A stretch of 6,077 nt of DNA from CAXDOZ01 sp963991145 (lineage in GTDB: Bacteria; Bacteroidota; Bacteroidia; Chitinophagales; JABDMM01): NCBI GenBank assembly GCA_963991145.1, contig CAXDOZ010000132.1, forward strand, positions 1-6,077. Direction: 5' to 3'. Made by a program: the position numbers and the translations under genes. This document shows positions 1-6,077 of the stretch, piece by piece; within the stretch, counting starts at the first letter, position 1, and each line of letters begins with the position of its first letter. The notes beneath the pieces are model-generated. The model saw only the letters and a list, made by a program, of their open reading frames with translations. It was not told the DNA's origin and searched no databases.

Positions 1-787
1 CTGCCATTGGTTTCATCGTGTTTCCTACGATTAGGGTATTGGCATAATCATCGAAGAAGATTGCGATGCCCAGAAGCCAGGTAACAAACTGAGTTGAGCG
101 GGATGACTTGGCCACTTTTGCGAATAGGTTCACTATGCCCCGCATCCCTCCATTTTTAGAGATCAGTGCCACCATTGCACCGATCATCATGCTGAAAAGG
201 ATGATCTGGGGATGCCCGTCTCCTCCAATTGCATGAACCATAAAACTGTCGAAACAGGTAAACAGCCCAGTGATGATAGCACTTAAGTCATATCCTGCTG
301 CGATTATCCCCCCAATCCAAAGACCGATGAAAAGAGAAAGCAAGACCTCCCTAAAGAACAGGGCCAGGCCAATTGCTATCAACGGAGGAAGAATGGTCAG
401 CCACAAAGGGATCTCCTTAGGTGGCTTGTTCTGCTTTATGTAGTACAGTTTCGAGACCTGATCATTACCGTCGCCGGTAAATAGGATGGTTCCATCAGGA
501 ATAGCGTCTCGGTTTATTGCAGCAGAACCACCAGAGATATTGAGAGAAAGACTGCCTTCTTCGAAATAGAGAACCCAATCTCCATTGTAGTCAGAATCAT
601 TTGCCTTTTCCTTTAGTACAAGAAGAAGCCTATTGTCTTCACTTGGATGTTCAACAAGAATAAAATCTTCAGGAATATTGTCTTGAGCTTGTGCATCCTT
701 TACACATAAGACAATCGTCATTAGTACTAGGGATAAATATGTACCTAGCAGAGCCGGTACATTTCTATTTTTGTATGGTCCATTCAT
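1..787 (-). CDS. Na+/H+ antiporter, NhaC family, with N-terminal exported domain (partial, C-terminus beyond left edge)
   Basis: The reverse strand is open from ATG at 787 to base 1, giving 262 residues with no stop; the rest lies outside the window. An in-frame TAA directly precedes the ATG, so no upstream start is possible. Residues 1-34 look like a signal peptide: basic start, hydrophobic stretch about 10-29, then DAQAQ with likely cleavage after A34. Residues about 35-120 form an acidic, soluble, probably periplasmic domain that I do not recognise. Membrane segments follow at about 126-145, 148-172, 193-212 and 232-248. The motif FFDDYANTLIVGNTMKP (244-260), with the Asp pair 246-247, is characteristic of NhaC-type antiporters, inner-membrane proteins that exchange sodium for protons in pH and sodium homeostasis. 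Family assignment is firm; the exact ion, and whether another substrate is carried, is not shown. The gene is divergent from the secreted repeat protein at 810. Confidence 0.88.
   Translation of the reverse strand, partial: MNGPYKNRNVPALLGTYLSLVLMTIVLCVKDAQAQDNIPEDFILVEHPSEDNRLLLVLKEKANDSDYNGDWVLYFEEGSLSLNISGGSAAINRDAIPDGTILFTGDGNDQVSKLYYIKQNKPPKEIPLWLTILPPLIAIGLALFFREVLLSLFIGLWIGGIIAAGYDLSAIITGLFTCFDSFMVHAIGGDGHPQIILFSMMIGAMVALISKNGGMRGIVNLFAKVAKSSRSTQFVTWLLGIAIFFDDYANTLIVGNTMKPMA
766..773 (+). promoter_or_regulatory. Candidate Bacteroidota -7 promoter element (TATTTTTG) for the secreted repeat protein
   Basis: TATTTTTG fits the Bacteroidota TAnnTTTG -7 consensus exactly. It lies inside the first codons of the divergent antiporter gene. 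Transcription would start near 780, leaving a leader of about 30 bases to ATG 810 or only about 12 to ATG 792. I see no good TTG-type -33 element at the expected distance, and exact matches also occur inside coding sequence (for example 3677-3684), so this is only a candidate. Confidence 0.35.
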
Positions 788-809
788 TTAGATGGAAAAA
801 ATACAATTT

Positions 810-3047
810 ATGCGCAAACACTACTTAGTCTCTTTTTTCTGCCTTTTCATTCTTTTCGCTCAGCCTTCTCAGGCGCAGTTGATTTACAGGCAGTTAGATG
901 TTCCAGTTTACGAAGGAGGAAATAGTCTTGAGAACCCATGGATCGGAGGGTTTAACAATGTTTTGATGTCTCCGATCTTTCTCAACAGTGATACGATTCC
1001 AGACCTTTTTGTCTATGATCGAAAAGGGGATAAGATCCTCACATTTATCAATAATGGAACTCCAAACGAGGTTGATTACACCTATGACCCAAGCTACGAG
1101 CGCATGTTTCCAGACATAAAAGCCTGGGCTTTGATCGTAGACTATAACAATGATGGAGTCTCGGATATCTATGCACATGTCAACACAGGAGTTCAAGTAT
1201 ATAAGGGAAGCAGAAACGGGGAGAATATCAGTTTCACTCTTGCCAGTCCTCTATTAGAGTATGACTCACCCTTTGGAAAGGTAAATATCTGGGTGTCAAT
1301 AGATGATCTTCCAGCTGTAGTTGATGTTGATGAGGATGGAGATCTAGACGTGCTTGCTTTTGGTTTGGCAGAAAACACTGTGACTTATTACAAGAATGTC
1401 GCTGTAGATAGCGGTTGGAGCCTTGACTCTCTTAAGTACGCATATGTTACAAACTGTTGGGGCGGCTTTGCTGAGGGTGGATTGACAAATGATATTTTTT
1501 TAGGAGCATGTAAGAATGGAGATGCACCGGCCGGGAGCCCTGATCCAGGAAGTGTGCGACACGCAGGTTCAACCGTAACTGCATTTGATCAGGATGGGGA
1601 TGGCGATAAAGAGCTTTTACTGGGAGATATCTCTTATGATAATCTTGTTTACCTGTTAAATGGAGGAGATACAAGTTTTGCCCAGATGATCTGGTACGAT
1701 AGTGTTTTCCCAGTCTACAATAGGCAGGCAGCTATAACAGTTTACCCAGCTGCCAGTATCATAGATCTCAATAATGATGGACAGGAAGATATGGTCTCGT
1801 CTCCATTTGTTACTGCAGGTACTGAGAACTATGCTTCAATTCAAATGTACCTGGATGAGAACATGGGCGACAGTGTATTCTTCGATCATGTTACTGATTC
1901 ATTCATGGTAACTGATGCAATGGATTTTGGTGAAGGAGCAGTAATCGATATTGCTGAGTTGAGCGGAGATACCCTCTTAGACTTTGTTGTTGGAAACTAC
2001 GGTTACTTCGATCAGGGCGGTTATACCTCCAGTCTGGCTTACTACAGGCAGATTGTTGACTCAGGTAGAATTGCATTCGAATTGGTTACCAGAGACCTTC
2101 AATCTTTCAGCTTACTTGGTCTCAATGCAATGCACCCTGGATTTGGTGATATTGACTCTGACGGAGACATGGACATGATCCTTGGAGAAGAAGAGGGCTT
2201 TATTCATCTGCTTTACAACATTGCAAATCCTGGAGACCCTGCAAACTTTAGACTTGACAGTATTAGAATGGCATCTATTGATGTTGGGCAGTTTAGTGCT
2301 CCTCATCTTTACGATCTTGATCAGGATGGAGATCTGGATCTGTTAATTGGAAGAAAAGAGGGAAGGATTAGTTATTACTGGAATTTGGGAGATGCGAATA
2401 CTCCTCTCTACAATAAGGATAGTGTGAATACATTCCTCGGAGAGATCGTTTCAGAAGCCAATTTCTTTAGTGGAAGAAGCAAGCCATATGTAGGTAGAAT
2501 GGATTCTACAGATAATGAATATCTATTCGTAGGAAGTAACACAGGGAAGGTTTTGGTTTATGAAATTGATCAGGATAGCCTTCTTTCAGGAAGCTTCAAT
2601 GAGCTCTATTCAGCATTTGGTGGTCTGGACGAAGGTGGTAAAACAGCTATTGCCATTGATGATATAAACAGGGATACCATTCCTGATTTCATTTTGTCAA
2701 ATGACCGCGGAGGTCTTAGTCTTTACAGCGCCGGTGTTTGGGATACTAACTCTATTGTACAACCACCTGATACCCCAAACAACATAAACTACGTGCAATT
2801 AAATAGCTCCTGGGAAGTCTTCCCAAATCCTGGTTCTTCAACCATCAATATTAGGATGGACCTTCCTGAGGGTCTGCAAATTAGCAGCATAAGGATGGTC
2901 GATATTCTTGGAAGAGTAGTAAAAGAAGAAGTTGTTTCAAATTCTTATCTGGAGAAGATCAATGTAGCGGACTTAAGTAATGGAGTTTACCTGATCGAAC
3001 TACATTCAGATGATCTAAGTTTAATTAAGCGATTTATCAAGCAGTAA
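810..3047 (+). CDS. Secreted FG-GAP/VCBS-type repeat protein with T9SS type A C-terminal sorting domain
   Basis: The product has 745 residues from ATG 810. A start at ATG 792 would add six residues; I prefer 810 because MRKHYLV gives a typical signal-peptide start and leaves more room from the divergent antiporter. Signal peptide is residues 1-22, likely cut after SQA. The body carries Asp-rich, calcium-loop-like motifs: LNSDTIPD (58), DYNNDGVSD (111), DVDEDGDLD (172), DQDGDGDKE (260), DLNNDGQED (319), DIDSDGDMD (447), DLDQDGDLD (502) and DINRDTIPD (618), with weaker copies near 380 and 565. These are usually followed by a hydrophobic strand such as LLLGD, as in FG-GAP/VCBS beta-propellers. 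Residues 668-745, from WEVFPNPGSS through ILGRVV and LSNGVYLIEL to the KRFIKQ end, match the type A sorting tail. By family knowledge the protein enters the periplasm by Sec, crosses the outer membrane by T9SS and is usually surface-anchored after tail removal. No catalytic domain is visible; adhesion or ligand binding is inference. Confidence 0.9.
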   Translation: MRKHYLVSFFCLFILFAQPSQAQLIYRQLDVPVYEGGNSLENPWIGGFNNVLMSPIFLNSDTIPDLFVYDRKGDKILTFINNGTPNEVDYTYDPSYERMFPDIKAWALIVDYNNDGVSDIYAHVNTGVQVYKGSRNGENISFTLASPLLEYDSPFGKVNIWVSIDDLPAVVDVDEDGDLDVLAFGLAENTVTYYKNVAVDSGWSLDSLKYAYVTNCWGGFAEGGLTNDIFLGACKNGDAPAGSPDPGSVRHAGSTVTAFDQDGDGDKELLLGDISYDNLVYLLNGGDTSFAQMIWYDSVFPVYNRQAAITVYPAASIIDLNNDGQEDMVSSPFVTAGTENYASIQMYLDENMGDSVFFDHVTDSFMVTDAMDFGEGAVIDIAELSGDTLLDFVVGNYGYFDQGGYTSSLAYYRQIVDSGRIAFELVTRDLQSFSLLGLNAMHPGFGDIDSDGDMDMILGEEEGFIHLLYNIANPGDPANFRLDSIRMASIDVGQFSAPHLYDLDQDGDLDLLIGRKEGRISYYWNLGDANTPLYNKDSVNTFLGEIVSEANFFSGRSKPYVGRMDSTDNEYLFVGSNTGKVLVYEIDQDSLLSGSFNELYSAFGGLDEGGKTAIAIDDINRDTIPDFILSNDRGGLSLYSAGVWDTNSIVQPPDTPNNINYVQLNSSWEVFPNPGSSTINIRMDLPEGLQISSIRMVDILGRVVKEEVVSNSYLEKINVADLSNGVYLIELHSDDLSLIKRFIKQ

Positions 3048-3049
3048 GC

Positions 3050-3057
3050 TAGCTTTG
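3050..3057 (+). promoter_or_regulatory. Candidate -7 promoter element (TAGCTTTG) ahead of the seven-helix membrane protein
   Basis: TAGCTTTG matches TAnnTTTG exactly and begins three bases after the stop codon of the secreted protein. A start near 3064 would give a leader of about 38 bases to ATG 3102. No convincing -33 element is seen. The alternative is that the membrane protein is simply read through from the gene upstream, since no terminator is visible in the 54-base gap. Confidence 0.3.
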
Positions 3058-3101
3058 GGCTTTGTTAGGATATATTGTTATTTTCCTTAGCAAATCCCCC
3101 T

Positions 3102-3914
3102 ATGGTAAAACGGCTACTCAACAGTGCTCTGGTCTTTCTTAGTGTTTGCTTTGTCATTAACCTTCTAGTTAATGGACTGGTTTTCATATACTATGAAGTA
3201 ATTGGTGTCCCTTCAACTTGGCTATTTCATTGGGTGCCAATTGAGGAAGACATAAAAGTCGGTTGGACACCCAGACTAGTCTATCTCCTTTGTCTGATAG
3301 AGCCTTTAATCTGTATTGGTCTTTGTTTGACAACTACTCTAATGCTATTTGTACAGGGTAAAAGGAAACCCTGGAAGAGGTTGATTCTAATTTGGGTTAG
3401 CATAATATCAGCTTCCTGGTTTTGTGGGTCTTTTGTAGTAGCCCTATTCTTTACAGATTTCTCTATTGGTACTCTTTATTTGTGGAATCGGATCGATTCG
3501 CAGGTTACCCACTTCATTTTCGCCCTGCTGGTAATGCCAATAATGGTTTATCTGGGATATTTCCATAGCGACCAATTTCTTCGTCTTGCATCGTCGAATT
3601 ACTGGTTGGTTTCGAGGAAGAGAAGAGTGCGCTTTATTGCTATTGTGGGTCTGGCCGCAGCACTTATTGGGATCGCTATTTTTGAGGTTTTAGTGCTCAC
3701 TATTGACGAACACAACAAGAAGTTCTCACTGGTTTATTTAATTCGAAATGGAACGTCATTAGTTGCAATTTTTTCCGCGATGGTTTTTGCTTATCGAAAA
3801 AGTAAGATCTCAATCTCAAAGTATACAGGAATAGAGGATTTAAAACCGACCTATTATACAGCAACTCTGGTAATTCTGGCTGCAATTTTCGCTGTTCTTT
3901 CTAGTGGAATCTAA
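3102..3914 (+). CDS. Seven-helix integral membrane protein of unknown function
   Basis: The frame extends back to a TTG at 3075, but ATG 3102 is the better start: it gives MVKRLLNSALVF, a basic start running straight into a hydrophobic helix. The 270-residue product has probable membrane segments at about 9-31, 58-84, 94-117, 133-153, 178-200, 208-231 and 251-269, with basic patches at 86-93 (KGKRKPWK-like) and 172-177 (RKRR region) likely cytoplasmic. I do not recognise the family. There is no HExxH metalloprotease motif, no Walker motif and no obvious transporter signature. It lies 54 bases downstream of the secreted T9SS substrate on the same strand and may be co-transcribed with it, and it converges on the Wzz-like gene with only five bases between stop codons. 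Neither neighbour fixes a role. The continuous 270-codon frame with clean helix and loop pattern makes it a real gene. Confidence 0.8.
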   Translation: MVKRLLNSALVFLSVCFVINLLVNGLVFIYYEVIGVPSTWLFHWVPIEEDIKVGWTPRLVYLLCLIEPLICIGLCLTTTLMLFVQGKRKPWKRLILIWVSIISASWFCGSFVVALFFTDFSIGTLYLWNRIDSQVTHFIFALLVMPIMVYLGYFHSDQFLRLASSNYWLVSRKRRVRFIAIVGLAAALIGIAIFEVLVLTIDEHNKKFSLVYLIRNGTSLVAIFSAMVFAYRKSKISISKYTGIEDLKPTYYTATLVILAAIFAVLSSGI

Positions 3915-3919
3915 GCGCG

Positions 3920-4663
3920 CTAGACTCTTTGAAAGAGCTCAATAACTACAGCCAAACTTACCGCGACAAACAATCCTCCAAAAAAGCTAATTGCAATAAG
4001 AAGTGGGATGTTAGGAGAGAACGGATCCTTTGGAATGTAATAAGGTCTGATTACTTCTATCACAGACAGAAGCTCGAGACTTTGTCTGGCATTTTCAAGT
4101 ATTTCGTTTATCTCAACTGATTCTTTGTGAATGTTGGATGGATAAGTAATCAATTGATCCTTCTCTAAAATTTCACTTTTTGCTGATTCAATCTGTTTCA
4201 ACTCTTCTTCAGCATTACTAATAATGCTTTCAAGCTTTGCACCTTCAGACTCAATCCGACGCGAATTGTATTCAACTGAATTCAGGTAATAAATGATCCC
4301 GTCAAACAATGGTCCTACTGTTTCAGGGTCAATTACAGCAATCTCAATTTCGTATTGATAAAGGTTGTTAAACTCTGGAACCAGACTTACATCAATTAGG
4401 TTTTCAGCAACTGATTCATCGACATTCAATGATTCAGCCAATCCCTCATAATCGTCGTTTTCGATTTGAATTACAAGGTATTCAATATGCTGTTTCACCT
4501 TAAAGTTCTCTACAATAAAGGTTGTTGCAGAGATTGAAGAGAGATAAAGTGGAGTTCGAGTTAAAGAGTATGCTATACCAAGGCCAAGGATTACAATGAA
4601 TACAATGGCAATAAGCTTTATTCGCTTCTTTAAAACCGAAATGAGATTGAATTCTTTTTCCAT
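3920..4663 (-). CDS. Wzz-like polysaccharide co-polymerase (chain length determinant protein)
   Basis: The 247-residue product starts at ATG 4663, the first ATG after two in-frame stops. It has the co-polymerase layout: short cytoplasmic start MEKEFNLISVLKKRIK, membrane helix about 16-36, a mostly charged periplasmic region about 37-218, and a second helix about 220-243. Residues about 133-200 are rich in Glu, Lys and Leu and likely form helices or coiled coil. A proline-rich stretch (RPYYIPKDPFSPNIP, 206-220) directly before the second helix is the family hallmark. Such proteins oligomerise in the inner membrane and set the length of O-antigen or capsule chains made by the Wzy polymerase. 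It is short for the family (Escherichia coli Wzz is about 325 residues), and it has no fused tyrosine kinase domain. The neighbouring divergent flippase supports the polysaccharide role. Family is confident; the polymer is unknown. Confidence 0.82.
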   Translation of the reverse strand: MEKEFNLISVLKKRIKLIAIVFIVILGLGIAYSLTRTPLYLSSISATTFIVENFKVKQHIEYLVIQIENDDYEGLAESLNVDESVAENLIDVSLVPEFNNLYQYEIEIAVIDPETVGPLFDGIIYYLNSVEYNSRRIESEGAKLESIISNAEEELKQIESAKSEILEKDQLITYPSNIHKESVEINEILENARQSLELLSVIEVIRPYYIPKDPFSPNIPLLIAISFFGGLFVAVSLAVVIELFQRV

Positions 4664-4677
4664 AGTTAAAGCAGTGC

Positions 4678-4685
4678 CAAAAGTA
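4678..4685 (-). promoter_or_regulatory. Candidate -7 promoter element (TACTTTTG) for the Wzz-like gene
   Basis: On the minus strand TACTTTTG matches TAnnTTTG exactly within the 58-base divergent gap. It would place the transcript start near 4671, only about 8 bases before ATG 4663, which is a short leader. On the plus strand of the same gap two one-mismatch versions, TATGTTTA (4698-4705) and TAGCTTTC (4704-4711), could serve the flippase. No clear -33 boxes are visible. Confidence 0.3.
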
Positions 4686-4721
4686 CATTTTTCAGTTTAT
4701 GTTTAGCTTTCAGCTGCATAG

Positions 4722-6062
4722 ATGGCCTACATGGGAAAGGATTCAGATTTTAAATCCCTTATTATTCGTGGAGCAAGCCTTTCCTTAATATGGAGAGGAA
4801 TCGGATTTGTATCTGGCTACATCCTGGCAATCTTTATCTCAAATTGGCTTGGAGCCGGGGCCTACGGCCGATTTTCAATATTCCTAAGTCTGATCTCACT
4901 TATTGTTATTCCTGCCAAGTTTGGTATAGACAGGGCAGTAATTAAGCTACTTGCACTTCGTGACGAAAGTGGAAATGGCTATGATCCTGCACAACTGTTG
5001 CTGGTTGCGGGTGGGATCGTTCTTTGTTCGTCGCTGATGTGTAGCATCTTGTTTTACCTGATAGCGCCAGACTTAGTAATCTCTATTTATGGGGATTCTG
5101 CCCTAGTTCCTAAGATGCAATTCGTAGCACTTTCAATTGCACCCTTATCTCTCCTGATCTTGTTTTCTGAATCATTCAGAGGGTTGAATCGGGCAGGAGC
5201 TTATGCTTTTTGTCAGCATGCTTTGAGAAATGGACTACCACTGGCGATCATCTCATTCTTTTTTATCGTCTCTGAAGGGACTGAGGGCGAAAACATTCCT
5301 GAGTTAAGCTACCTGATCGGAATCTCTGCAGCGGTGCTGATCTCAATCTATTTATTGTACGTTGAGATAAAGGGAATAATGAGAGAAGATCTACAGATGA
5401 AGATCGGGCCGGGAGGGCTCATTAAACTCTCCTTCCCAATGTTGATCGCCTCTTCTGCGATTGCCATTTCCACTAATCTCGACACTCTCATGCTGCGCTA
5501 TTTTGAGAGCGATGCAATCGTAGGTAATTACAATGCTGCTTTGAAGCTGGCCATGTTACTCTCATTTGCAATTACCAGTATAAATGCACTTTCTGCTCCA
5601 CAATTCTCAAAGCTGTTCCACTCCGGCAAAATTCAGGAGTTTAGATCCAGTGTTCAGTTTACAAGCAAATTGATCACAATCGCTGCTTTGCCCATACTTT
5701 TTGCGGTTGGATTCTTTCCAGGTCTTTTTCTGAGTTTGTTTGGCGATGGATTTGAGAATGCAAGATTGGCACTTCAGATCCTTTGCATCGGTTACTTTAT
5801 AAATGCATTCTGCGGACCTGTAGACCTGCTCCTCCAAATGGTTGGAAAAGAGAAGGCCTTTCAGTGGATAATAATCCTTTCAACTGTATTGAATATCGTT
5901 CTCAACCTGATTTTGATCCCTGTTTATGGCCTGAACGGAGCAGCAATAGCAACAACCATTTCAATTTCTGTCTGGAATTTATCTTCCTTGATCTACGTCC
6001 GACGTAAATTTGGATTTTGGACCAATAGCCTGCTTGGCAGATCCAAACCCCCAAAGAACTAA
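4722..6062 (+). CDS. Wzx-type polysaccharide flippase (oligosaccharide flippase, MVF/MATE-like superfamily)
   Basis: The 446-residue protein is hydrophobic almost throughout, with roughly 12 to 14 membrane helices, the usual size for Wzx/RfbX-type flippases. Family features include the N-terminal helix pair with NWLGAGAYGRFSIF (41-54) and PAKFGIDRAVIK (64-75). Further on are FRGLNRAGAY (152-161), NLDTLMLRYFESDAIVGNYN (252-271), LFGDGFENARLALQIL (339-354), and the conserved end LNLILIPVYGLNGAAIATTIS (about 394-414). Such proteins move undecaprenyl-linked repeat units from the cytoplasmic to the periplasmic face of the inner membrane for Wzy polymerisation. ATG 4722 is taken as start; ATG 4731 (residue 4) is equally possible, and neither has a clear ribosome site. 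It is divergent from the Wzz-like gene, suggesting the start of a polysaccharide operon running off the right edge. The sugar substrate cannot be read from the sequence. Confidence 0.88.
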   Translation: MAYMGKDSDFKSLIIRGASLSLIWRGIGFVSGYILAIFISNWLGAGAYGRFSIFLSLISLIVIPAKFGIDRAVIKLLALRDESGNGYDPAQLLLVAGGIVLCSSLMCSILFYLIAPDLVISIYGDSALVPKMQFVALSIAPLSLLILFSESFRGLNRAGAYAFCQHALRNGLPLAIISFFFIVSEGTEGENIPELSYLIGISAAVLISIYLLYVEIKGIMREDLQMKIGPGGLIKLSFPMLIASSAIAISTNLDTLMLRYFESDAIVGNYNAALKLAMLLSFAITSINALSAPQFSKLFHSGKIQEFRSSVQFTSKLITIAALPILFAVGFFPGLFLSLFGDGFENARLALQILCIGYFINAFCGPVDLLLQMVGKEKAFQWIIILSTVLNIVLNLILIPVYGLNGAAIATTISISVWNLSSLIYVRRKFGFWTNSLLGRSKPPKN

Positions 6063-6077
6063 TCTTGAGTTTAGCTA

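Noticed and set aside
487..517. INRDAIPDG in the antiporter's soluble domain resembles the INRDTIPD loop of the secreted repeat protein
   Set aside because: It is a single short match with no second copy and no repeat context, so chance resemblance is the simpler reading.
1984..2178. Small overlapping open frames inside the large genes, on both strands (for example 1984-2178 plus and 894-1196 minus)
   Set aside because: They overlap well-supported genes in other frames, have no recognisable domains and look like by-products of those genes' composition.
3046..3055. Palindrome AAGCTAGCTT just after the secreted protein's stop, as a possible terminator
   Set aside because: It is only ten bases, leaves no loop for a stable hairpin and has no T tract after it.
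3075..3101. TTG start at 3075 for the membrane protein, adding nine residues
   Set aside because: The added residues MLFSLANPP carry no useful signal, and ATG 3102 gives a better basic-then-hydrophobic start.
3677..3684. TATTTTTG, an exact -7 element match on the plus strand
   Set aside because: It lies in the middle of the membrane protein's coding sequence with no gene starting after it. It shows that exact matches arise by chance in this AT-rich DNA. Another lies at 6005-6012 inside the flippase.
3910..3937. Hairpin-like palindromes as a bidirectional rho-independent terminator
   Set aside because: The stems are short or have almost no loop, and no run of T follows on either strand.

Overview
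The window reads as part of a Bacteroidota chromosome, probably a marine or otherwise free-living Cytophagia/Flavobacteriia-like lineage. The strongest sign is a large secreted protein ending in a type IX secretion (Por/T9SS) C-terminal sorting domain, since that system is confined to this phylum and close relatives. The moderately AT-rich sequence, the absence of clear Shine-Dalgarno sites and several TAnnTTTG motifs (the Bacteroidota -7 promoter element) near gene starts agree with this. I cannot name the species.

Layout, left to right. (1) 1-787, minus strand: N-terminal 262 residues of an NhaC-family Na+/H+ antiporter with a signal peptide and an extra soluble domain before its membrane part; it runs off the left edge. 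(2) 810-3047 (or from 792), plus: a 745-residue secreted FG-GAP/VCBS-type Asp-rich repeat protein with a T9SS type A tail. Its start lies only 4 to 22 bases from the antiporter's start, in the opposite direction. (3) 3102-3914, plus: a seven-helix membrane protein of unknown family. (4) 3920-4663, minus: a short Wzz-like polysaccharide co-polymerase, convergent with (3) across 5 bases. (5) 4722-6062, plus: a Wzx-type polysaccharide flippase, divergent from (4) across 58 bases.

How they fit together. The right third (Wzz-like protein and flippase) looks like the edge of a surface-polysaccharide locus using the Wzx/Wzy route: the flippase would move lipid-linked repeat units across the inner membrane and the co-polymerase would tune chain length. 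No polymerase, glycosyltransferase or initiating transferase is in view. The antiporter and the T9SS substrate are separate functions that probably only share a promoter region. Coding density is very high and no gap between genes exceeds 60 bases. I see no tRNA, rRNA, CRISPR array, insertion sequence or phage gene.

I do not see a clear undescribed system here. The items most worth a second look are the nearly abutting divergent starts, the antiporter's extra N-terminal domain, the regular repeat ladder with a cysteine-bearing insertion, and the unidentified membrane protein.
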